Source of the DNA: Hyphomicrobiales bacterium | Lineage (GTDB): Bacteria; Pseudomonadota; Alphaproteobacteria; Rhizobiales; Beijerinckiaceae | Length of the DNA stretch: 14,258 nucleotides | NCBI GenBank assembly: GCA_015655535.1 | Contig: JAATEW010000136.1 | Coordinates: 1 to 14,258 of the forward strand | Reading direction: 5' to 3' | In this document: positions 5,515 through 11,647 of the stretch, in pieces | Layout of the letters: every line of letters starts with the position of its first letter | Position numbering within the stretch: position 1 is the stretch's first letter | Made by a program: the position numbers and the translations under genes | Notes under the pieces: model-generated | What the model was told of the DNA's origin: nothing | Databases searched by the model: none | The model's input: only the letters and a program-made list of their open reading frames with translations

Positions 5515-7446
5515 TCAGCCTTTTTTTATCTCATTGCGGATGACAACCTCTTCATTCAAGCCAGGTGGCGTAAATCCGAAGACGCGGCCATAGAAACCGA
5601 GTTCGAGATCCAAAACGCGACGCAAGGTTGCGGCCTGGCGAAAGCCATGGCCTTCGCCTTCGAAGGCATAATAAGCAACGGGAAGACCACGCGCCGCGAT
5701 GGCTTCGACCATCGTCTCAGCCTGGTTCGGCGGCACGGTCTTGTCGTCGAGCCCTTGAAAGAAAATCAACGGGCAGGTGAGACGATCGATATGATGGATC
5801 GGCGAGCGCTCGACATAAAGTGCGTCCGCTTGCGGCAAAGGCCCGATCAGCCCGTCGAGATAGCGCGACTCGAATTTATGCGTGTCGCTTGCAAGCAGTT
5901 TGAGATCCGCGACGCCGTAGAGACTGGCACCTGCCTTGAAGACATTGGTCGAGGTCAAAGCCGCGAGCGTCGTGAAACCGCCGGCGCTGCCGCCTCTGAT
6001 GACGATGCGGTCGCGGTCGACAAGCCCGCGATCAGCCAACGTCTTCGCTGCCGCGGCGCAATCTTCGACATCGACGATGCCCCATGTGCCATTGAGCGCT
6101 TCGCGATAGGGGCGTCCAAATCCCGTTGAGCCGCCGTAATTCACATCGACGACGCCGAAGCCGCGCGTCGTCCACCATTGAATGGCGAGGCTGAATCCAT
6201 TCGTCGTCATGCTCGTCGGGCCGCCATGCGAGAGCACGACAAGCGGCGGCAATGTGCCTGCGGGAGCTTCAAAGACCTCGTTCTTCGGCGGATACCAGAA
6301 AGCGTGACCGATCGTGCCGCGTGTCGGAAAATCGATCGGCTCGCCGATCGAAATCGATCCTTCGGGCAGAACGGCGGGCGCGCCGCTGCGTATGATGATG
6401 GGCGGGACGCCCATCAGCGACGGCAGCACCGCGACGAAGGGCGATTGCGTGCGTGGCGTCGCGATATAGGCGAGGCCTTCGCCGAGGGCGAGAGGCGCTT
6501 CATGCACCTGCCCGATATCGAGCGGCTGGATCTCGCCTTTGTCGATGATCGCCGCCGTGCGGATGCCGTTGTGCGAGACCATGGCGACGATCCGTCCATC
6601 CGGCAGGAAACTATAGGAGCGCTGCCCGAAGACCCAATGCGGGCCGCCGATCTCCGCTTCGACAGGCGCGACGGGTTCGATCGCGCCGCTACGCAGCGCA
6701 TAGAGATTCCACCAGCCGGTGCGGTCGGATGAAAAGTGAAGAACGCCATCGTCCGACCAGCGCGGCTGCACGATCGATTGACGGATGGGGCCGGTGAGAT
6801 TTTCGCTCCTGCCGATCGAGCCGTCGGCGGAAACATCGGCGAGGAAAAGTTCGCTCGCATCCCAGGGCATGTCGGGATGGTTCCAGGCGATCCACGCGAG
6901 TCTTTGACCATCCGGCGAAAGCCGTGGCGAACTCAGAAAATCCGGTCCTTCGACCAGGATTTTCTCAGCCTCGCCATCGAGCGACAGCGCGACGATCGCG
7001 GCTTTTGGATCGGTCGGCGGCCGGTCGCGATGATCTTCGCGGATTGCCAGCACGCGGCGGCGCGGAAAATCGAATTCGAAATCGGCATAGCGGCAGCCTT
7101 CGGGCGTTTCGAAGCTGCGCGGCTCCGCGCTTTTGTCGATGACGAAGACCGAACCATCCTTGCGTTCGGAAAAGACGATGATGCCATCTGCTACCGCATA
7201 GGCGCCGCCGCCATATTCATGCACGCGCGAACCGACGCTGATCGGCATGGGCGTGACGTCGCCGATGGTGCCGCCGGCTGAACGCTTGCAGAGCGCGGTG
7301 CGTCCGGCCTCGCTTGGCCGGCTTTCCAGCCAATACAGATTGTCGCGATCCATTGTCAGAACCGAAAGCCCGATGGCGCCCTCGGTCATGAGTTTCGTGG
7401 TAACGGGGGAAATCCAGGTGCCATAGGGCGCGGTGGTTTTGGTCAT
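5515..7446 (-). CDS. S9 family (prolyl oligopeptidase-type) serine peptidase
   Basis: This 643-aa protein has the two-part build of S9 peptidases: an N-terminal beta-propeller of WD/PD40-like blades (for example SSPRLSPDGQRLAWIAW, PRWSDDGVLHFSSD) and a C-terminal alpha/beta-hydrolase domain from about residue 370. The catalytic serine is S487 in GGSAGG, the acid is D567 or D568 in QGLDDKTVPP, and the histidine is H600 in EGEGHGF. The oxyanion region LSHGGPTS precedes them. It most resembles dipeptidyl aminopeptidase/acylaminoacyl peptidase members, which cleave short peptides in the cytoplasm; no signal peptide is seen after the chosen start. The ATG at 7446 is preferred to an upstream in-frame start at 7515 because GGAGG lies 4 nt before it. 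The gene stands alone, divergent from the next gene. Confidence 0.95.
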   Translation of the reverse strand: MTKTTAPYGTWISPVTTKLMTEGAIGLSVLTMDRDNLYWLESRPSEAGRTALCKRSAGGTIGDVTPMPISVGSRVHEYGGGAYAVADGIIVFSERKDGSVFVIDKSAEPRSFETPEGCRYADFEFDFPRRRVLAIREDHRDRPPTDPKAAIVALSLDGEAEKILVEGPDFLSSPRLSPDGQRLAWIAWNHPDMPWDASELFLADVSADGSIGRSENLTGPIRQSIVQPRWSDDGVLHFSSDRTGWWNLYALRSGAIEPVAPVEAEIGGPHWVFGQRSYSFLPDGRIVAMVSHNGIRTAAIIDKGEIQPLDIGQVHEAPLALGEGLAYIATPRTQSPFVAVLPSLMGVPPIIIRSGAPAVLPEGSISIGEPIDFPTRGTIGHAFWYPPKNEVFEAPAGTLPPLVVLSHGGPTSMTTNGFSLAIQWWTTRGFGVVDVNYGGSTGFGRPYREALNGTWGIVDVEDCAAAAKTLADRGLVDRDRIVIRGGSAGGFTTLAALTSTNVFKAGASLYGVADLKLLASDTHKFESRYLDGLIGPLPQADALYVERSPIHHIDRLTCPLIFFQGLDDKTVPPNQAETMVEAIAARGLPVAYYAFEGEGHGFRQAATLRRVLDLELGFYGRVFGFTPPGLNEEVVIRNEIKKG

Positions 7447-7693
7447 GGCCCCTCCATAGAACATTTGCGTGGAGAGCGGGATGAGGAAAAGTGTGCAGCG
7501 GTTTTCCGCCCGCAATCAAGTTTACGCAGATTGCGCAGGCTATCTGCGATATCCGCTCTAAATTATCGAGTGGTGCAGATTCGTCAGCAGGCACGAAATA
7601 TGCTTTAATTACACTATTGCCGGCCAGACGACTATGGGCGTCGGTAACTGAGAGATGTTATGCGCTCCCGCCTCACTGCAAGGGAGCGCCCCT
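7447..7693. other. Divergent intergenic region
   Basis: These 247 bp separate the S9 peptidase (-) from the 135-aa gene (+) and should hold both promoters; AT-richer sequence around 7555-7620 is the likely promoter zone, but I cannot assign boxes confidently. A 7-bp inverted repeat, CGCAGAT (7525-7531) and ATCTGCG (7542-7548) with a 10-nt spacer, could be an operator. No gene is seen. Confidence 0.4.
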
Positions 7694-8101
7694 ATGGGCT
7701 TTCGTGCGCCTGGCTCTGCCTATGTTTCAGGCATGGGCACCAGCGAAAAAAGAATTATTCGAAGCCGCGCGGCCAAGGTGGGTGAGCTTTCCTACAATCT
7801 TTGCCATGAGACCTCGTTCAAGCTGATGGACGATCTGCAAAGCGGCGGTTTCGCCGCGCAAATGCTGCGCTGCTCCGGGCTCAAAACGGATGCGCCCGAC
7901 GCCGACGACCGCTGGATTCAACTGGCTCCGCAATCGCTTTGGACGCATTTCGTCGTGCGAATCGGCGAGGATGTCATCGACTTGACACGCCGCCAATTCT
8001 TCCCGCGCAGCGGCTTCCCCTTCGTCCAATCCTATAGCGCCTTCGAGTCCGAATGGACGAGCGTGATCGTCCCGGAACTGCGCTCCTACATGATGGTCTG
8101 A
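7694..8101 (+). CDS. Small uncharacterised protein, possible papain/transglutaminase-like fold
   Basis: The product is 135 aa if it starts at the ATG at 7694, which has AGGGAG at 7681-7686 with a 7-nt spacer; upstream and downstream in-frame ATGs lack such a site. I do not recognise a named family. The order C37 (in ELSYNLCHETSFKLMDDL), H85 (WTHFVVRIGEDVIDLT) and D96 in the same strand pair resembles the Cys-His-Asp triad of papain-like and transglutaminase-like folds, where the Cys opens a helix and His and Asp sit on adjacent strands. W74 and W83 flank the His. No signal peptide is visible. It precedes the fae-like gene by 66 nt on the same strand, so co-transcription is possible. Enzymatic activity is an inference. 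Confidence 0.75.
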   Translation: MGFRAPGSAYVSGMGTSEKRIIRSRAAKVGELSYNLCHETSFKLMDDLQSGGFAAQMLRCSGLKTDAPDADDRWIQLAPQSLWTHFVVRIGEDVIDLTRRQFFPRSGFPFVQSYSAFESEWTSVIVPELRSYMMV

Positions 8102-8135
8102 CTGGCCTCCACTTTTGCTGAAAATGCTCTAAGAA

Positions 8136-8156
8136 GCCTTTGCGTTCAACAAAGGC
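8136..8156 (+). promoter_or_regulatory. Hairpin abutting the fae-like ribosome-binding site
   Basis: GCCTTTG (8136-8142) and CAAAGGC (8150-8156) form a perfect 7-bp stem with a 7-nt loop. It ends at the base before the AAGGA Shine-Dalgarno sequence (8157-8161) of the fae-like gene. It is not followed by a T-run, so it is not a terminator of the preceding gene; a role in mRNA stability or translation start is possible. Confidence 0.5.
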
Positions 8157-8167
8157 AAGGATGAGCC

Positions 8168-8707
8168 ATGAGTGAGATTTGGTTGCGGACCGGCGAGGCG
8201 ACGGTTCTGGCGGCGGAGGGCCAATATACCGACGCCATGCCGGAAGTGATGATCGGCAGCATCAAAGGGCCGGTTGGCAATGCCTTCGCCGGCATGGCCG
8301 GGCAGGTCGCCGGCCATCCGCGCATGTTCGTCGTGCGCGACTGCAATCAGATGGTGCGCCCGGCGACCATGATGACCACAAAGATGACGGTGAAGTCGGG
8401 CGATTTCGTCGATCTTCTCGGCGGTATCGTGCAGGGCGCGACGGGCGACGCCATTTTGGATTGTGTCATCGAGGGCATTCTGCCGAAAGATCAGATCGAC
8501 GAGCTTTGCATGATTGTCATGATCTGGCTCGATCCGCGCTGCGCCACGGATGAAAATCTCGACCGACGCGATCTTTACCGCACCAATTACGAGGCGACGA
8601 AACTCGCGATCTCACGCACGATGAAGGGCGAACCCACGATCGACGAACTGATCGCCAATCGCAAAAGCGTGCAGCATTATGCGCTGGACGGTGTGTTGGA
8701 GCCGTGA
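8168..8707 (+). CDS. Formaldehyde-activating enzyme (Fae) paralogue lacking the catalytic His
   Basis: Fae condenses formaldehyde with tetrahydromethanopterin to methylene-tetrahydromethanopterin in methylotrophs. This 179-aa protein shares the family frame: an N-terminal RTGEATVL block, VMIGSIKGPVGNAFAG, the middle AILDCVIEGILPKDQIDEL and the hallmark TNYEATKLAISRTMKGEP (about residues 138-155). Aligning GNEVAHIDLIIG of Methylorubrum extorquens Fae with QYTDAMPEVMIG here places M24 where the catalytic His17 should be. It is therefore a Fae-like paralogue, probably not doing the canonical reaction, or doing it differently; a formaldehyde or pterin-binding role is possible. The start is supported by AAGGA at 8157-8161, 6 nt from the ATG. 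It supports a methylotrophic host; the canonical fae is presumably elsewhere in the genome. Confidence 0.9.
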   Translation: MSEIWLRTGEATVLAAEGQYTDAMPEVMIGSIKGPVGNAFAGMAGQVAGHPRMFVVRDCNQMVRPATMMTTKMTVKSGDFVDLLGGIVQGATGDAILDCVIEGILPKDQIDELCMIVMIWLDPRCATDENLDRRDLYRTNYEATKLAISRTMKGEPTIDELIANRKSVQHYALDGVLEP

Positions 8708-8713
8708 GTCTCA

Positions 8714-8757
8714 ATCGTCATGAGAAGCCATCGATCAAAGGCTTTTGAATTGACGAT
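8714..8757 (+). terminator. Possible 3' stem-loop of the fae-like gene
   Basis: Outer arms ATCGTCA (8714-8720) and TGACGAT (8751-8757) and inner arms AAGCC (8725-8729) and GGCTT (8740-8744) nest into a two-part stem 6 nt after the stop codon. The inner hairpin is followed by TTTTG, too short for a confident intrinsic terminator. It probably ends or protects the fae-like transcript. Confidence 0.45.
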
Positions 8758-8873
8758 AATGCTCTTGCCCGATTAGCTCTGCTCGGCGTGGCCGCCGGCT
8801 CGTTTGACAGACGCGGCTCGCTGAGCTTGAGGGCACTCTCCTTAGAAAAATCGATTTGAAATAAATCTTCTCA

Positions 8874-8889
8874 AGGAAAGCTGTTTCCT
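8874..8889 (+). promoter_or_regulatory. Hairpin enclosing the ribosome-binding site of the five-gene cluster
   Basis: AGGAAA (8874-8879) and TTTCCT (8884-8889) form a 6-bp stem with a GCTG loop immediately before the first ATG (8892) of the exported-protein cluster. AGGA is the only Shine-Dalgarno-like sequence there and would be paired, at an unusually long 14-nt distance from the ATG when unpaired. This could throttle translation of the lead gene. The dyad is visible; regulation is inferred. Confidence 0.45.
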
Positions 8890-8891
8890 CA

Positions 8892-9713
8892 ATGAGAACT
8901 TTGTCGATAAATTTTTCCGCCGCTGCGATTTGCATGATGATTTGGATGGCGGCGCCCGCGGCGGTTGGAGGCATGTCCAGTGCCTTGGCCGAGGATAAGG
9001 CTCCGGCGGCACCTGCCGCGCTTCTCGATTTCAGCGGCGTGTGGATTCCTGACGTCAAAGATCAGAAACGTCAGGAGGCCGCCAATCCGCCGCCCTGGAA
9101 GGAAGAGATCCTGCCGCAGATCAAACATATGGCGGCCGAGGAAAAGGCCGGCCGGCCCTTCCTCGTCCTCAACTATTGTCTGCCGCATGGCATGCCGAGC
9201 TGGATGCTGATCACGCATAATGCCTTTGAAATATTGATGACGCCCGGCCGGGTTACGCTATTGGGCGAAGTCGACGGCAATCGCATGCGGCGAATCTACA
9301 CCGATGGACGGCGGCCTCCCGATGATCCCGATCTCACCTTGCATGGTTATTCAATCGGACATTGGGACGGCGACGTGCTGGTAGTCGATACGGCCGCTAT
9401 CGCGCCGCAAGCTTATATCGCCGTCAGCGAAGCGGTGGGCGTGCCGAACAATGGCGATATGCATATTGCCGAGCGCATTCATTTGGCGCAGCCGAACGTC
9501 CTTTACGACGAGCTCGAAATTACCGCGCCAAAGGTGCTTCGCGAAACCTGGAAAACGGTGCGGATCTACCGTCGCTATCCGGAACGCCATTATGAGATCA
9601 CCGAAGGGGAATGCGCGCAGGAAGAGCTGAAAGAAGGAAAGGATTCCTTCGGCAACGCCATTTTTGTTCCAAATCCGCAACGCCCGGATGGATCGGTCGG
9701 GGCTGCGAAGTGA
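8892..9713 (+). CDS. Secreted 273-aa protein with GHWDGD motif, first gene of a five-gene cluster
   Basis: The N-terminus is a signal peptide with a hydrophobic core at about residues 8-25 and a likely cleavage after ALA at 33, so the protein is periplasmic. The mature part shows the blocks LDFSGVW, YCLPHGMPSWM (95-105), RRIYTDGRRPPDDPDL (133-148), GYSIGHWDGDVLVVDT (152-167) and GDMHIAERI (188-196). I recognise these from a widespread family of uncharacterised exported proteins (with GxWEGDTLVVDT and HVxER motifs) that often accompany DUF6152 proteins; no biochemical role is known to me. Conserved C96, H99, H151, H157 and H191 could bind metal. The stop lies 11 nt before the next gene's ATG, and all five genes run in the same direction with little or no spacing, indicating an operon. 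Confidence 0.9.
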   Translation: MRTLSINFSAAAICMMIWMAAPAAVGGMSSALAEDKAPAAPAALLDFSGVWIPDVKDQKRQEAANPPPWKEEILPQIKHMAAEEKAGRPFLVLNYCLPHGMPSWMLITHNAFEILMTPGRVTLLGEVDGNRMRRIYTDGRRPPDDPDLTLHGYSIGHWDGDVLVVDTAAIAPQAYIAVSEAVGVPNNGDMHIAERIHLAQPNVLYDELEITAPKVLRETWKTVRIYRRYPERHYEITEGECAQEELKEGKDSFGNAIFVPNPQRPDGSVGAAK

Positions 9714-9724
9714 GGGCTATTGAG

Positions 9725-10126
9725 ATGATCCCCCTGAAAAAACTTCTGGCCGCGGCCGGTTTGACGCTGAGCCTCGCGGTGATGCCCGCGCTGGCGCATC
9801 ATTCCAATGCGGCTTACGACATGGAGCATCAGAAGACGGTGGAGGGCACCGTCAAGACGGTGAATTGGACGAACCCTCACATCACCTTTCATATCGACGT
9901 CGATGCCAAGGACGGCGAACCAGGCGGCGAATGGGCCTTCGAGGTTTCAAGCCCCGGCGTCCTGACCCGCTCGGGCTGGACCAAGCGCTCGCTTCAGCCG
10001 GGAGATCATGCCACGTTTCAGTTCGCGCCGCTGCGCGACGGTTCGCCCGGCGGCTTTCTGGTGCGGGTGACGCTGCCGAATGGTGATGTGCTGAGCTACA
10101 GCCTGACGCCCGCCGAGGAGCAGTGA
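9725..10126 (+). CDS. DUF6152-type periplasmic protein with N-terminal His-His
   Basis: The 133-aa precursor begins with a clear signal peptide (MIPLKKLLAAAGLTLSL, then PALA). Cleavage after A24 leaves a mature protein beginning H25-H26-S. The rest fits the DUF6152 pattern: EGTVKTVNWTNPHITFHID (40-58), EWAFEVSSPGVLTRSGW (69-85), LQPGDHATFQFAPLRDGSPG (90-109) and a closing strand. The predicted fold is a small beta-barrel or sandwich. An N-terminal histidine, with H52 and H56 in the NPH motif, is the arrangement found in copper-binding histidine-brace proteins such as CopC, so copper binding is an attractive but unproven idea. The start at 9725 has GAGGG at 9712-9716; an ORF extension upstream overlaps the previous gene and lacks a signal peptide. 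The stop codon overlaps the next start (TGATG). Confidence 0.9.
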   Translation: MIPLKKLLAAAGLTLSLAVMPALAHHSNAAYDMEHQKTVEGTVKTVNWTNPHITFHIDVDAKDGEPGGEWAFEVSSPGVLTRSGWTKRSLQPGDHATFQFAPLRDGSPGGFLVRVTLPNGDVLSYSLTPAEEQ

Positions 10127-10647
10127 TGCCCTTGCTCCGGGCCATTCCCTTGGCCATCGCGCCTTTCAGCAAATGGCTGGCCGCGACCGAACTCAGCCAT
10201 GTGATTCAGACGACCACCTGGATCATTCCGACGCTGCAGACGATCCATATTCTGTCGATCGCGGTTTTGTTTTCTTCCGCCGTGCTGGTCGATCTGCGCA
10301 TTTGGCGGCTTTTCGATCGCGACCTTCCTTTGAAGGATGTCGCACGGCGGTTTCTTCCGGTGATCTGGCCGGTTCTGCTCATCCTGCTCACAACCGGCAT
10401 CCTTTTGATCATCGGGGAGCCCAGGCGTTCGCTTCAAAATTCGACTTTCTATCTCAAGATGGCGCTTCTTGCCGCGGCTATTCTGGTGACGGCCATTCTG
10501 CAATGGTCTCTGTCGGCCGATCCGCATTTTTGGGACAAGGGCCAGACCCGGCAGATCGCGGGAAGATTGGCGGCGACGGCCTCGATCCTGATCTGGTGCG
10601 GGGTCATTTTTGCCGGGCGCTGGATCGCCTATACGGAGGTGGGCTGA
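10126..10647 (+). CDS. Four-helix membrane protein, DUF6644-like (first of a tandem pair)
   Basis: This 173-aa inner-membrane protein has four predicted helices: about residues 32-57, 77-97, 107-129 and 146-169. Helix 1 contains LQTIHILSIAVLF followed by VDLRIWRLF, with H41 in the membrane. The C-terminal FAGRWIAYT motif recurs in the next gene as TGRWIGFT, showing the two are paralogues from tandem duplication. I assign it to the DUF6644-like group by pattern. The single helix-1 histidine and general build are reminiscent of CopD, but homology is not shown. The start is the ATG at 10126, which shares its A with the preceding stop and has GAGGAG 5 nt upstream; an in-frame GTG one codon earlier is the alternative. 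The stop again overlaps the next start (TGATG). Confidence 0.85.
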   Translation: MPLLRAIPLAIAPFSKWLAATELSHVIQTTTWIIPTLQTIHILSIAVLFSSAVLVDLRIWRLFDRDLPLKDVARRFLPVIWPVLLILLTTGILLIIGEPRRSLQNSTFYLKMALLAAAILVTAILQWSLSADPHFWDKGQTRQIAGRLAATASILIWCGVIFAGRWIAYTEVG

Positions 10648-11150
10648 TGGTCCAGCTCCACGACCTCATCGCCTTTCTCGAACAGAGCCCTCTAGCGGAA
10701 GCCATTCGCGAGGACGATCTTTTGTTTCCGCTCATCGAGTCGGTGCATGTGCTTGCGATCTGCTTGGTTGTCGGATCGATTTCGATCGTCGATTTGCGCT
10801 TGCTCGGCTTTGCCTCGACCAACCGGCCGGTCGGCCGTCTGACCCGCGAGATTTTGCCTTATACATGGGGCGCCTTCGCCGTGGCGGTCGCCGCAGGCAG
10901 TCTTCTCTTCATCTCGCATGCGAGCAAATATCTGGAGAACGGTTTTTTCGTCGCGAAGCTCATACTGATCGGCATCGCCGGACTGAATATGCTGCTCTTC
11001 CACTTCATAAGCGCCAAGGATATGCCGCGCTGGGAGAATGACCCGCGCCCGCCGTTTCCGGCGCGATTTGCCGGCGGCCTGTCGCTGCTCCTATGGATTG
11101 CCGTTGTCGCGACGGGGCGATGGATCGGCTTCACCATGCCGGTCGAGTGA
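10647..11150 (+). CDS. Four-helix membrane protein, DUF6644-like (second of a tandem pair)
   Basis: The 167-aa product repeats the plan of its upstream neighbour: a short amphipathic N-terminus (LHDLIAFLEQSPLAEAI), helix 1 with LIESVHVLAICLVVG followed by VDLRLLGF, helix 2 at about 74-93, helix 3 at about 101-121, and a final helix with ATGRWIGFT (155-163). It has three histidines in or near membrane helices, H34, H91 (FISHAS) and H119 (LLFHFIS), whereas its paralogue keeps only the first. These are candidates for heme b or copper ligands. The ATG at 10647 overlaps the previous stop, with GGAGG at 10634-10638. A 325-codon ORF in the same frame starting far upstream is a shadow across the preceding gene. 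Confidence 0.86.
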   Translation: MVQLHDLIAFLEQSPLAEAIREDDLLFPLIESVHVLAICLVVGSISIVDLRLLGFASTNRPVGRLTREILPYTWGAFAVAVAAGSLLFISHASKYLENGFFVAKLILIGIAGLNMLLFHFISAKDMPRWENDPRPPFPARFAGGLSLLLWIAVVATGRWIGFTMPVE

Positions 11151-11151
11151 T

Positions 11152-11613
11152 ATGAGACACCGCGCTTTTCTTTCATCCGCTTTCTTCGCAGCGCTTGCCG
11201 GCTATGTCGCCGCGGCGCCGACGGCGGCGTCTTCGGACATGCCTCCGTTCCAAGCGCATGTCGACATGAAGACCTTCATGGAACATGTGCTGACACCGGC
11301 TGCGGCAGTCGTCTGGCGTGTCAATGGAATTGTCATCGACGCAAAGGGCGAACATGATTTGTCGCCGCGCTCGGACGATGATTGGGAGAATATCGTGAGC
11401 GGCGCGGCCACTTTGGCCGAAGCCACGAATGCGCTGATGATTCCGGAGCGCGTGCGTGACCCGCAATGGAATTTTTATGTCCAGAAATTGGCCGCAGCGG
11501 CCGACAAGGCCTATAGGGGCGCCGAGGCCCATGATCTCAAGGCCGTCTCCGAGGTCAGCGACCGTCTCGACGGCATTTGCGCGGACTGCCACCGCCATTA
11601 CGGGTTGGAGTGA
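11152..11613 (+). CDS. Class II c-type cytochrome-like periplasmic protein
   Basis: The 153-aa precursor starts with a signal peptide (MRHRAFLSSAFFAALAGYVA, likely cleaved after an AAA/PTAA region near 25-28). A single heme c attachment motif CADCH (143-147) lies 6 residues from the C-terminus, the position seen in class II cytochromes c (cytochrome c' and c556), whose four-helix bundle binds heme near its end. The body has helical stretches (HVDMKTFMEHVLTPAAAVVW, AATLAEATNALMIPE, WNFYVQKLAAAADKAYRGAE). Class II members usually use an N-terminal Met or leave the site open; M39 and M43 in the first helix are candidate ligands. It is 1 nt from the preceding gene's stop and ends the five-gene cluster. 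Electron transfer or ligand sensing in the periplasm is inferred. Confidence 0.88.
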   Translation: MRHRAFLSSAFFAALAGYVAAAPTAASSDMPPFQAHVDMKTFMEHVLTPAAAVVWRVNGIVIDAKGEHDLSPRSDDDWENIVSGAATLAEATNALMIPERVRDPQWNFYVQKLAAAADKAYRGAEAHDLKAVSEVSDRLDGICADCHRHYGLE

Positions 11614-11647
11614 GGCAGTCACCTTTCAACTGCGGCGGCTCCCTCAC
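11610..11647. other. Stem-loop between convergent genes
   Basis: GTGAGG (11610-11615) pairs with CCTCAC (11642-11647), and inside it GCAGT (11615-11619) with ACTGC (11629-11633). It spans the 30-bp gap between the cytochrome gene and the RND gene, which converge. It may be a weak shared 3' structure; no T-runs are present. Confidence 0.3.

Noticed and set aside
6178..7281. Long plus-strand ORFs (160-184 codons) opposite the S9 peptidase
   Set aside because: They are antisense frames created by high GC bias; the minus-strand peptidase accounts for the region fully.
10173..11150. 325-codon ORF spanning both membrane-protein genes
   Set aside because: Its first half is an out-of-frame, Arg/Ser/His-rich reading of the first membrane gene; only the part from 10647 is real.
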